The notes under the pieces were generated by a model. The model searched no databases and was not told where the DNA came from. It saw only the letters and a list, made by a program, of their open reading frames with translations. The translations under genes and the position numbers were made by a program. 42,500 nt of DNA, taken from positions 1 through 42,500 of the forward strand of contig CAJNDS010001035.1 of NCBI GenBank assembly GCA_905221605.1, read 5' to 3'. Shown piece by piece: positions 19,991 through 28,642 of this stretch. Source of the stretch: Symbiodinium natans. Its lineage: Eukaryota > Sar > Dinophyceae > Suessiales > Symbiodiniaceae. Position 1 is the first letter of the stretch; each line of letters starts with the position of its first letter.

Positions 19991-20428
19991 GCGCTAGGGC
20001 GTTAGGGTTTAGGGGTTCATGGTTTAGGAGTTTAAGGGCTTTAGGGCTTCAGGGCTTAGGGGTTACCGGGGCTTAGGGGGTTTAGGGCTTTTGGGTTTAC
20101 GGGTTTAGGTTTTCAGGCTGTAGGGTCCAAGGATGTAGGGGGCTTAGGGCTTTAAGATTTCGGGGTTTAGGGGTTTAGGGATTACTGGAGTTTAAGGGCT
20201 TTAGGGTTCAGGGGTTTCGGGGTTAGGGGTTTAGGGGTTTGGGAGTTTAAAGGCTTTTTAGGAGTTCGGGTTTAGGGGGCTTAAGGGCTCAGGTTTGGAG
20301 GTTTAGAGTTAAGAGGTTTAGGCGGTTTAGGGGGTGTAGGGTTACAGGGGTTAAGGGGTTAGCGGGTGTAGGTGATTTAGGGTATAGGGGTTTAGGAGTT
20401 TAAGGGTGCAGGGGTTTAGGACTTTAGG
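19991..20428 (+). repeat. Degenerate G-strand repeat
   Basis: GTTTAGGGG, GCTTAGGG and TTTAAGGGC variants fill the interval. This is a decayed array with no coding sequence. Confidence 0.85.
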
Positions 20429-20529
20429 TTGGGATATTCCCCTTATGCTGACAGTCCTTTAATAGGGATTCTAGTACCCCCTATGACAATCCCGATTAAG
20501 GACTGCGAGTATAAGTGGGAACATCCCAA
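20429..20529. mobile_element. MITE-like hairpin family A, copy 2
   Basis: TTGGGATATTCCCCTTATGC at the left, and ATAAGTGGGAACATCCCAA at the right as the inverted partner. The inner arms AGTCCTTTAAT and ATTAAGGACT also pair. Same family as 11459 and 22495. Confidence 0.85.
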
Positions 20530-20724
20530 TCTTCAGGGACTAGGGTTTCGAGGTTTTATAGCGGACATCAGGTTAGGGTTTAGGATTGTACGAGTAGCGT
20601 TTAGGGTTTAGGGTTTAGGGCTTTAGGGTTTTGCGGTAAAAGGGGCCGGGGGCTTGTGAACTGTTCAGGAACTTAACCCCCGATATCATACGCTTCACAA
20701 CCCTTTTCTGGCAACTTATAACAT

Positions 20725-20836
20725 CTTGGCTGCACTTAGCAGGGTAGCTGTAAACTTAATTTTTAGCTGCCTTCTTAAGAAACCCAATAAACCCAAAAAG
20801 GCGAAGGATCTAAAGTTACAGCAAAGCACCACAGAG
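20725..20836. repeat. 112-bp dispersed repeat, copy 1
   Basis: Aligns without gaps to 39906-40017: 9 differences in 112, eight of them transitions. On plus it reads LIFSCLLKKPNKPKKAKDLK. Three of the seven differences inside that frame are silent and three more are conservative, so a short conserved coding piece is possible. The transition bias fits neutral decay equally well. Confidence 0.85.
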
Positions 20837-20935
20837 ACATGAACCCAAGCTGTGGGCCTCGACGGCGCAGGCCCTGAAGCCCTAAACCCTGAATCCAACA
20901 ACCTAAACCAAAGACCCTCAAACCCTCAAACCCCG

Positions 20936-21121
20936 TACCCCAACCCCCCACCTGCCGCCCCCACCCCTCCCCCGCCCCCCCCCCCCCCGCCCCCCCCCGC
21001 CCCCCCCCCCCCCCGCCCCGCCCCCCCGCCCCCCCCCGCCCCCCCCGCCCCCCCCCCCCCCACCCCCCCCCCACCCCCCCCAAAAAAAACCCACCCGCCT
21101 CCCCCCAAAAAAAAAACCCCC
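20936..21121. repeat. C-rich tract with C-run/A-run junctions
   Basis: About 180 bp of C-runs broken by single G or A, ending in CCCC-AAAAAAAA blocks. The Pro-rich and Gly-rich frames are artefacts. Confidence 0.95.
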
Positions 21122-21211
21122 CTTTAACCCTCAACCATCAACCCTCAAGCCTCAACCCTAGACCCTGGACCCTAAACCCTAAACCCTAAATCCCTAAAAC
21201 CCGAAAGCCTG

Positions 21212-21509
21212 AATCCCTTCCCCCCAATATAAAACCCCCCCCCCCCCCGCAGTATAAAGACCTCCCAAAACCGCCAAAGGGGTTTTAGTAATAGGGGGGT
21301 TCTTACCGTTTGTCCGAACAAAACAACCAGTCGTTCTAGCTTGCTGGCTCAGCCATAGAGCAGGTTTCAAGCTTTAGGCCTAAATGAGTTTCAGGCTTCC
21401 TCGCCCCCTAATTCTGTAGCGATATTAAAAGGGACGACTGCCGGACCGGGTTTTGGGGCCAGAGGGATTCTTATATTAGGGGGGGTATTAATATTGGGGG
21501 GAACGGATT
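21212..21509. mobile_element. 298-bp MITE-like element with TTCCCCCCAATAT ends
   Basis: The left end AATCCCTTCCCCCCAATATA and the right end TATTGGGGGGAACGGATT are inverted copies (one mismatch in AATCC[C/G]TTCCCCCCAATAT), each followed inward by a C- or G-run. Flanked on both sides by CCCTAAA repeats. The interior has no ORF. Confidence 0.75.
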
Positions 21510-22152
21510 AAACCCTAAACCCTAAACCCGAACCCCCCCCCCCCCCCCCAACAAGGAAAAAAAGAGTGATGCACATGCCGGTTCAGCCACATCGATCGCA
21601 TCGAGTTGGCGGGCCTTGTCCAACACACCCCGTGCTTAGTGGGGCTAAGGATTCAGGGTTTAGGGATTAGGGTCTAGTTTTTTTTTTTTAACAACCCTTC
21701 ACTCCTTTTCGGGCGAGCTTACAGGGTCTAGGGTTTAGGACTTAGGGTTTAGGGATCAGACAACAGAAGGCCGTGTTCAAGGGTTTAGGGTTTCCATCGC
21801 AAGAAAACATGCAACAAAACGGTGCAACCCGCGCCTCCCACTGTAACACATTCTCACAAAACCGTAAACCCTACACCCTACATAGTTATAAGTGGAGCTG
21901 GGCCCCGAAAGGGCTCCTCACTGGGTTCAAAAGTCCCTTAGCTATAGGAAGTATAGTAAGGGGGCCCCTCCTTGTATCGTTCCGGGGCTCAGACCCAGGA
22001 CCAGACGTTTCCCGGCGTGATGTAGGCCTTCCCATGGTCTCAGGATGGTGAGTTATTGTGGGTTTAGGGGTGAAGGGGTTTAGGGGTTTAGGGTTGAGGG
22101 TTTAGGGTAGCTGCATGGTCCAGGGTTTAGGGTTTAGGGTTTCGGGTTTAGG
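21510..22152. other. Short arrays and unique spacers
   Basis: Contains a C-run (about 21534-21550), scattered heptamers at 21655, 21725 and 22060-22150, and a 92-codon plus frame (21773-22051) with no recognisable content. No gene is supported. Confidence 0.5.
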
Positions 22153-22279
22153 GTTTAGCATGTTTCTTGATGATTCGCTTCACCTGGTGAGGCTGTGAGG
22201 CTGCGGCAGTGGTTCCGCTGAGCAATGTCTTTGCCTTCTTTGAGAGCAACAGCCGGTCTCTTATAAAGTTAAAAGCCCT
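22153..22279 (-). CDS. Basic exon-like segment (minus strand)
   Basis: The minus frame reads FNFIRDRLLLSKKAKTLLSG, then TTAAASQPHQ and VKRIIKKHA, and ends in the adjacent telomere array. GGGGCTGTAG could be its acceptor and CACCAG|GTGAAG a donor. The plus strand also offers GTGAGG, so strand is not certain. Lys-rich; family unknown. Confidence 0.33.
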
Positions 22280-22324
22280 ACAGCCCCAAAACTCAAAACC
22301 CAAGACCCAAGACCCAAGACCCAA

Positions 22325-22465
22325 AACCCTAAACCCCAAACCCCAAACCCTAGCCCTAAACCCTAAACCCTAAACCCTAAACCCTAAGCCCTAAACCCTA
22401 AACCCTAAACCCTAAACCCTCAACCCTCAACCCTAAACCCTAAACCCTAAACCCTAAGCCCTAGC
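22325..22465 (-). repeat. CCCTAAA array with CCCTCAA/CCCTAAG variants
   Basis: About eighteen C-strand heptamers, preceded by CCCAAGA units at 22300-22324. Confidence 0.95.
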
Positions 22466-22494
22466 AAGCCCAACCTGGGGGGTTAGGGTTAGGG

Positions 22495-22591
22495 TTGGGA
22501 TGTTCCCCCTTTCTCTCATAGTCCGTAATCAGAATGAGAGTTAAGGTACTTACCTACTAAGGACTGTGAGTACAAGGGGGAAACATCCCAA
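22495..22591. mobile_element. MITE-like hairpin family A, copy 3
   Basis: Left TTGGGATGTTCCCCCTTTCT, right AAGGGGGAAACATCCCAA. The outer 16-18 bp pair almost perfectly, and the inner ATAGTCC/GGACTGT pair. Flanked by TTAGGG-type repeats on the left. Confidence 0.88.
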
Positions 22592-23182
22592 GTTCAGGGT
22601 CTAGGGTGTAGGGTCTAGGGTTTTCAGGGCCCACCTTGAGGTCTCAGGGTTTAGGGTTTAGGGTTTAGGGTCTGGGTTTCAGGCGCACAATTGACTCTCC
22701 CTTGCATGATCCCAGAGCTGCAAACCCCGAAGCCCTAAACCCTAAACCCTAAACCCTAGCCCTAAACCCCAAATCTTAACAAGAGTTTAGGGGCTCAAGG
22801 TTCGACCCTCCCCTGGTTTAGGAAATTTCGGAATGCTCTGCAAACGTAAACCCGTAAACCACAACCCCGGAAAGCCCTGCATCCCATAACCCCTAAAGCT
22901 AACCCCCCCCCCCCCCCCGAAAAACACACACAAACTAAATCGCCGAAGCCCTTAAAAATGAAGCAGGCTCAACCCTACCTAGGCTCAACACTGTTTCAAG
23001 GCCGCTCGAGGGTCAATACCTCTTTACTTAGTGTTCCTTCTGCAGAAATCCGGTTTAGGGTTTAGGGTTACTAGACCCAATGAGAACTCCTAGGAACAAA
23101 AAGTCGGGTGCCACTTTGGGGTTTGAACGGGCTGAAAAGGGACCGTCGGAATCAGGGCCTACTCTGGGTCCCAGTTTAGGAC
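22592..23182. other. Short arrays, unique spacers and a C16 run
   Basis: Heptamers at 22600-22670 and 22735-22770, a C16 run near 22903, then unique sequence 22920-23180. No gene is supported. Confidence 0.55.
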
Positions 23183-23255
23183 TTAGGGTTTAGGGTTTAC
23201 CCCCTAAACCCTAAACCCTAAACCCTAAACCCTAAACCCTAAACCCTAAACCCGA
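23183..23255. repeat. Head-to-head telomere-repeat junction
   Basis: TTAGGGTTTAGGGTTTA passes directly into CCCCCTAAACCC and about eight CCCTAAA units with no spacer. This is the arrangement expected of an end-to-end telomere fusion or a fold-back repair event. Confidence 0.9.
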
Positions 23256-23377
23256 AGCCCCGCAAAACCAAGCCTGCTCCACACGAAACCGAGGGGGGCG
23301 ATTTTCTCGGGCCCTGGTGTGGACGCCGCTGTGAGCTTCCAAGGTAGGTTTAGGGCCTCGAGGGGCTCTGGAGCTTG

Positions 23378-23468
23378 TAGGGTTTAGGGTTTAGGGTTTA
23401 GGGTTTGGGGTTTAGGGTTTGGGGTTTAGGGTTTAGGGGTTTAGGGTTTAGGGTTTAGGGTTGTGGGG
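23378..23468 (+). repeat. TTTAGGG array with TTTGGGG variants
   Basis: About twelve G-strand units. 23470-23880, downstream, is unique with degenerate ACAAACCCTAT stretches and no supported gene. Confidence 0.92.
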
Positions 23469-23916
23469 TTTTAGGGGTTGCTATACCCAAAACCCCAGAC
23501 CCTCCGCGGTTTAGGAACCTGCAACCAGAGACCCAATCTCCTACATTCAGAGATCCGGATTGGTCTCAGCGAACCTAGCGGTCCTAACCCGGCACAACCA
23601 ACAAACAACTCATAGTCCCTCTGGCACGGTTTAGGGTTGAAGTTTTAGGGTTTCAGGATATCAAGGAGGCAGGGTATCAGGGTTTCGTGTTCTTCGTGCC
23701 CGAAATTCCAAGCGGTCATCCGTGAACTCTGCAAGGTTTACATGACGTGATGTTAAACCATTGTAGTTGTGAAGATGTCCAGAGGCATCATGTGGGCTCT
23801 ACACCCCAAAACCTCCAAACCCTATAACCATACAACCCCTACAAACCCTATGAACCCTGTAAACTAAACCCTCCTTCAGCCATTTAAACCCTGAGCCCTA
23901 AACCCTGCACTGCACC

Positions 23917-24000
23917 AAGAACCGCGGAATAGAAAGGTTAAAATTTGTTATTCCTACACAATAACGAAAAAGTTTAAAAGTCATCTCTTGGCTAAGTAAG
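23917..24000. mobile_element. Truncated element B flanked by a 17-bp direct repeat
   Basis: The segment is bracketed by AAACCCTGCACTGCACC at 23900-23916 and again at 24001-24017, as a target-site duplication would be. Its sequence (TTATTCCTAC, GAAAAAGTTTAAA, CTAAGTAAG) matches the right two thirds of the 24496-24610 hairpin. Confidence 0.7.
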
Positions 24001-24033
24001 AAACCCTGCACTGCACCCTGCTGTGTTCAAACC

Positions 24034-24155
24034 CTAAACGCTAAACCCTAAACCCTAAACCCTAAACCCTAAGCCCTAAGCCCTAAACCCTAAACCCTAA
24101 ACCCCAAACCCTAAACCCTAAACCTAAACCCTAAACCCCAAACCCTAAACCCTGC
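24034..24155 (-). repeat. CCCTAAA array
   Basis: About sixteen C-strand heptamers with CCCTAAG and CCCCAAA variants. The array follows CCCTGCTGTGT, which recurs at its far end. Confidence 0.95.
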
Positions 24156-24252
24156 TGTGTGCACAGCGGGGCCTCAAGACGTCACCTGGATTTGCCTCGA
24201 TACCGAGGCCCCCGACACCTCCGTGACTCGCAGAGGTTCAAGCTGTGAGGTT

Positions 24253-24480
24253 GGGTTTAGGGTTTAGGCGGTTTAGGGTTTAAGGGTTAAGGGTTTAGGG
24301 TTTAGGGCTTAGGGTTTAAGGGTTTGGGGTTTGGGGTTGGGGGCTTAGGGGGTTTAGGGGGTTTGGGGGGTTTAGGGGGTTTAGGGGGGTTTAGGGGGGT
24401 TTAGGGGGGTTTAGGAGGGTTTAGGGGGGTTTAGGGCTAAGGGTTGAGGTGTGTAGGCGGTTTAGGGTTTAGAGTTGAGG
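24253..24480 (+). repeat. G-strand array drifting to TTTAGGGGGG
   Basis: Heptamers give way at 24340-24440 to tandem 9-10-bp units of GGTTTAGGGGG, a length variant amplified locally. A smaller version occurs at 5255-5290. Confidence 0.93.
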
Positions 24481-24495
24481 GTGTTGGGGGCTTAG

Positions 24496-24610
24496 GCCTT
24501 AACTTACTTCTCCAATAGCCAAGGGGAAAAAAGGTCAAACTTTATTATTCCTACTAAATAAGGAAGCCCGAAAAGTTTAAAGTTCAGCTGTTGGGGAAGT
24601 AAGTTAAGGC
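24496..24610. mobile_element. Hairpin element B, 115 bp, GCCTTAACTTACTTC ends
   Basis: Ends GCCTTAACTTACTTCTCCAA and TTGGGGAAGTAAGTTAAGGC are reverse complements with one mismatch. The core has a second small palindrome around TTATTCCTACTAAATAAG. Related to the 23917-24000 copy. Confidence 0.9.
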
Positions 24611-24683
24611 GTAAAACCCTACCTGGAGGCTTCTGCTTCAACCCCTGGTCTATGGGTACCTTGCCACGGAGCTGGGAATACAT

Positions 24684-24770
24684 CTATATATATATGTATA
24701 TGTATATGTATATGTATATATATATATACATATATATATGTGAATATGTATATATATATATATATATATG
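24684..24770. repeat. (TA)n tract at the left end of E3
   Basis: TATATA with TATATG interruptions, about 87 bp. Every long (TA)n tract in this window lies at a TIR border or at the empty site near 35065. Confidence 0.97.
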
Positions 24771-24834
24771 TGGCATGGACCTTTAGGGTCTATTTGGCAC
24801 GCCCCTTTGTTTACTATTTACAAAACTTCTTGAA

Positions 24835-24866
24835 AGTAGTAGTGGTAGTAGTAGTAGGAGTAGTAG

Positions 24867-24935
<69 letters not shown>

Positions 24936-24940
24936 CAGTA
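24835..24940. repeat. (AGT)n microsatellite
   Basis: About 35 trinucleotide units with a few AGG/GTG variants. The poly-Val frame through it is an artefact. Confidence 0.98.
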
Positions 24941-24989
24941 AATGTAGATCCAGCCGGCCAACAGCCAGACTTAGGCAAGCACCCTCGCT

Positions 24990-25675
24990 TCGTGTTTCCT
25001 GTGACTTGGTAGGGGCCAGAGGTTTGTCGTATGTCCCCTCCCTTCGTCCCTTCGTGTTGTAAGGGTTTTGTAAGGGCTTTGGAGGTTTGTGTGCTTCCCC
25101 TTTCTCGTTCTTATAGGTTTTGGGGGAGCATCAAAATGATTAACATATATGATGTGTTTCCGTGCTCGTATTATGAGGGCTAGTGCCTGCCCTAGAGGTT
25201 TGTCGTATGTCCCCCCGCTTCGTGTTCCTGTGATTTGGTAGGGGGCTAAAGGTTTGTCGTGTGTCCCCTCCCTTCGTCCCTTCGTGTTGTAAGGGTTTTG
25301 GGAGGGTCCTGGAGGTTTGTCGTATGTCCCCTTTGTTCGTGCTTGTAGGGTCTGGGGAGTGTGTAGATGATAATCACATATCATGTGCTTCCGTGCTCGT
25401 ATTATGAGGGGCTAGTGATTGGCCTGGAGGTTTGTCAGATGACGCCCCCGCTTCGTGATCCTGTGATTTGGTAGGGGCCTAAAGGTTCGTAGTGTGTCGC
25501 CTCCCTTCATTCCTTCCTATTGTAAGGGTTCTGTGAGGGCCCTGGAGGTTGGTCGTATGTCCCCTTTCTTCTTGCTTGTAGGGTTTGGGGAGCATCTAGA
25601 TGATAGAGGTTTGTCGTATGTCGTCTCCCTTCGTCCCTTCGTGTTGTAAGGGTTTTGTGAGGGCCCTGAAGGTCT
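24990..25675 (-). repeat. ~225-bp satellite (family S), minus orientation
   Basis: GAGGTTTGTCGTATGTCCCC recurs about eight times with CCCTTCGTGTTGTAAGGGTT and ATTATGAGGGGCTAGTG between. Orientation flips at about 25676, so 24990-26290 is a large inverted repeat. Confidence 0.95.
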
Positions 25676-26290
25676 AGGGCAGTTACTAGCGCCTCATAGT
25701 ACGAGCACGGAAGCAAATGATAATGACAATCATCTAGACGCTGCCCAAATCCTACAAGCACGAAGAAAGGGGACATACGGCAAATTTGCAGGGCCCTCAC
25801 AAAACCCTTACAACAAGAAGGGACGAAGGAAGGGCACATACGACAAACCTCTAGGACCCTCACGAAACCCTTACAACACGAAGGGACGAAGGGATTGTAT
25901 CTAATTTCGTATATGGTAAAATGACATACGACAAATCTCCAGGACCCTAGCAAATCACATGAACACGAAGCAGGGAGACATAAAACAAACCTCTAGGGCA
26001 GTCACTAGCCCCTCATAATACGAGCACGGAAGCAAATCATATATGATAATCATCTAGACGCTCCCCACGCCCTACAAAGGAGACATACGATCAATCTTCC
26101 AGGTCCAACAAAATCCTTGCAACTCAAAGGGACGAAGGGAGGGGGCACACGACAAACCTCTTTAGGCCCCTACCACATCGCAGGAACAGAAAGCGGCGGG
26201 ACATACGACAAACCTCTATGACAAACACCAGCCCCTCATAATACGAGCACGGAAGCAAATGATATATGACAGTTTTCTAGAAGATCCCCA
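25676..26290 (+). repeat. Satellite family S, plus orientation
   Basis: Same monomer on the other strand: GGGACATACGACAAACCTC, AACCCTTACAACACGAAGG and CCTCATAATACGAGCACGG. Frames encoding GTYDKP-type repeats exist in all copies because the repeat lacks stops in one frame. Indels between copies argue against a protein. Confidence 0.95.
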
Positions 26291-26500
26291 AACCCTCTAA
26301 TCCGAGCTTCTGTTTAATTGGTGGGGCCCCCCCCCCCCCCCACAATAAGGAATGCAGGGTTCCGCAATAGTTGGACCATGGCCCTGTATTGATTCTCTAT
26401 TAAAAACAATACGAATGTATTGAAAACAATAGGAATGTATAGAATGTCTATTAAAACTGAATAACAAAGTATTGACTCTCTGTAAAAGCAATAGGAATGT
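26291..26500. other. C-run and short AT-rich repeat
   Basis: C16 near 26327. 26395-26500 has four copies of AACAATANGAATGTATT-like sequence resembling the E1 interior. Confidence 0.7.
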
Positions 26501-26597
26501 TGCAGCTTTTGCAGAGGGTGCAAGGGCAGACGGTGGAGTTTTGCAGAGGCTTCAAGTGCAGGCATTGCAGTTTGCAGCTAGCAGTGCTGTTGCAGAG

Positions 26598-26672
26598 ATG
26601 CCATCGCTGCAGCCATTGAAGGCTTACAGCATGAAGAGGCCTCACGAGGCAGCAGATGCAGGAACCCTGCAG
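26598..26672 (+). CDS. Exon-like segment with GTGAGT donor
   Basis: ATG followed by 25 codons (MPSLQPLKAYSMKRPHEAAD...) ends at CTGCAG|GTGAGT, the best 5' splice site in the window. The frame is open upstream as well. It may be a first or internal exon of the gene that includes the downstream ORF, but no phase-consistent link was established. Confidence 0.3.
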
Positions 26673-27338
26673 GTGAGTCGTAGAGTGAGCAGGAAGACTC
26701 GCTCTGCAGAGGTGCACGCAGGGGGTGGAGGGGGTGCAGGGGTGTAATTGGGGATGTTAGGGGGTGTAGTTTGCAGCCAGCTAGGAGTGCAGTTGCAGAG
26801 GTGCAGTGTCGGTAGCAGTTGTTGAAGTGCAGTCTCGGAGTTGCAGCAAACGATGCAGGTTGAAGTTCCTGCAGAAATCCCACTTGAAGATGCAGAAGCC
26901 GCAGCAGAGGTGCCAGGGTGCAGGGTGAGGGAGTGTAGTTCGCAGCCCGGAGTGCAGTTTGCAGAGTTGTGCTGGTGGAGAGTGTGCAGGTAGGAAGTTG
27001 CCAGCTAATTAGGTGTGCAGTTGCTGAGGTAGCAGAGGTAGCAGTTGCTGAGTGTTGTTTTTGAGTAGCAGCAAGCGATGCAGGTTGAAGTTCCTGCAGA
27101 CAGCCCACTTGAAGATGCAGAAGCCACGGCAGAGGTGCCAGGGTGCAGGGTGAGGGAGAGTGTAGTTTGCAGCCAGGAGTGCAGTTTGCAGAGTTGTGCT
27201 AATTAGTGTGCAGGTAATTTTAGGAAGATGCCTAAAGTGCAGACAGCAGCAAGCTGCAGAGTTGCATGTGCCGAGAGCCTGCAGGCCCATTGCAGTGTGT
27301 AGTTGCAGTTTGTAGCAGCCAGCCCGTGCAGTGCAGTG

Positions 27339-28091
27339 ATGGCATTGTACACCTTTGGAGCATTTGCTGCAGCCATGGTCGGTGCAGGGTTCTATGTCGT
27401 GAAGAGAATTGAAGCGACCTTGCAGAAAGCTGCAGAAAGCATGGAGAAAGCTGCAGAAAGCATGCAGAAGACGATTGCAGACAGCCTGAAGGGCATGCAG
27501 AACGCCCAGGAGAAGATTGAAGAGAGCCTGCAGGGCATTGAGCATGCAATGGCAGCAGTCGCCACTGCAGCTTCTGCAGGTGAGATGCGGCAGGACCGCG
27601 CTGCAGGATTGCAGTCCGATGTCAGCCGCCATGCAGGGCAGGCACTGCAGCAGTACTCTGCAGAAGTGAGTGCAGCCATCTGGCTGCAGCGACGATTGCA
27701 GGCTTGCTTGGAGTCGTCCTGCAAAATAACAGTGCAGCTCCGTGCAGATGGGGCAGTGTATTGGAGGTTGCAGCTCTTGGAGGTCAAACTGGTCCTGTGC
27801 AGGGACCTCCTGTTGCAGCCAGAGGAGGCTGCCTTGCTGAATGCAGTCTCCAACATCAGGGGGCTGCAGACGCCTGGAGGGCCCCTGCAGATTGCAGCTC
27901 AGCTTTGGCGGAGCACGACTCACGCAGAGTTCGTGCAGATGCAGCAGACTGCAGCCGTGCAGGCTCATGGAATGCAGGCCATTGTAGTGCAGATCACTGA
28001 CCGGTTTGCAGAAGTGCAGTCTCTGCTGCAGACTCCAGCAGCCAATGCTGAAGAGACTGCAGCTCGCACTTTGGTGAATGCCGTGCTGTAG
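27339..28091 (+). CDS. Predicted 250-aa protein: N-terminal membrane segment plus amphipathic helices
   Basis: Function unknown. Start chosen at the first ATG (27339); an in-frame TAG lies 37 bp upstream. Residues 1-21 (MALYTFGAFAAAMVGAGFYVV) form one hydrophobic membrane or signal-anchor segment. A Lys/Glu/Ala-rich helical region with an 8-residue repeat (KAAESMEK, KAAESMQK) follows to about residue 60. The rest is Leu/Gln/Ala-rich and probably helical to the end (TLVNAVL). Of the TGCAG copies in the ORF, about 20 sit as NTG-CAG (Leu/Met/Val-Gln) and 18 as T-GCA-G (Ala). Only one sits in the frame that would give Cys, a bias expected if the frame is translated. Single exon. A minus-strand frame of 432 codons over the same DNA is Leu/His/Cys-rich and judged a shadow. 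Confidence 0.55.
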   Translation: MALYTFGAFAAAMVGAGFYVVKRIEATLQKAAESMEKAAESMQKTIADSLKGMQNAQEKIEESLQGIEHAMAAVATAASAGEMRQDRAAGLQSDVSRHAGQALQQYSAEVSAAIWLQRRLQACLESSCKITVQLRADGAVYWRLQLLEVKLVLCRDLLLQPEEAALLNAVSNIRGLQTPGGPLQIAAQLWRSTTHAEFVQMQQTAAVQAHGMQAIVVQITDRFAEVQSLLQTPAANAEETAARTLVNAVL

Positions 28092-28380
28092 GCCTGCAGG
28101 GCATCGGCCACCTGCAGGCCACCTGTGCAGGTTATCTCTGCAGGTTATCTTTGCAGAGTAGTGTTGAAGAGCAAGAGCATGCAGTTTTTGAGCATGCAGC
28201 AAAAGATAAACATGCAGTTTTTGAGCATGCAGCAAATGAGAAAAAGGCAGCTCTTTGTTGTAGGTGATGCAGACACTCAGAGCATGCAGCATCTCTCTGC
28301 AGTTCATGTCTCTTCCTTGGAGGTGCCTGTGAAGACTACTTCACCTTCTGCAGAGATGCAGGCTCCGGCAGGGTTAAAGG

Positions 28381-28635
28381 TTTAGAGCTTAGTAGGGTCG
28401 AGGGTTTAGGGTCTGGGGCATAGTGGTTTAGGGTTTAGGGGCTTATGGGTTGAGGTTTGAGGGTTGAGGGTTTCGGGTTTAATTAGGGTTTAGGGTTAGT
28501 GGTTCAGGGTTTAGGGGCTTATGGGTTTAGGGTTGAGGGTTTAGGGTTAGTGGTTTAAGGTTTAGGCGCCTATGGGTTTAGGTTTGAGGGTTGAGGGTTG
28601 AGGGTTTGGGGTTTAATTAGGGTTTCGTCAACCCT
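28381..28635 (+). repeat. Degenerate G-strand telomere-type repeat with ~95-bp periodicity
   Basis: TTTAGGG variants organised around a recurring GCTTATGGGTTTAGG/GTTGAGGGTTGAGGG phrase, three times. The only G-strand array inside E3. Confidence 0.85.
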
Positions 28636-28642
28636 AAACTCA

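Larger units (their letters stand above)
26501..28380 (+). repeat. TGCAG-saturated locus
   Basis: By hand count the pentamer TGCAG occurs about 93 times in 1880 bp, once every 20 bp, against about two expected at random. Density is the same in the ORF 27339-28091 (39 copies) and outside it. The motif is strand-biased: CTGCA not followed by G is rare. A 225-bp tandem duplication lies at about 26851-27300, with CGATGCAGGTTGAAGTTCCT at 26851 and 27076. A 27-bp repeat around GAGCATGCAGCAAA lies at 28176-28236. Confidence 0.95.

Noticed and set aside
20775-21134. Pro-rich and Gly-rich frames
   Set aside because: C-run low-complexity DNA; composition alone explains them.
21890-21940. T-loop-like GGGTTCAAAAGTCCC
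   Set aside because: No matching upstream D-arm or acceptor stem; not a tRNA gene.
24740-25012. Poly-Val frame after the left TIR of E3
   Set aside because: Reading of the (AGT)n microsatellite.
26578-28307. Long minus-strand frames (176 and 432 codons) over the TGCAG locus
   Set aside because: Leu/His/Cys/Gln-rich wording follows directly from CTGCA on the antisense strand. The plus ORF has a plausible start, a membrane segment and motif phase bias.
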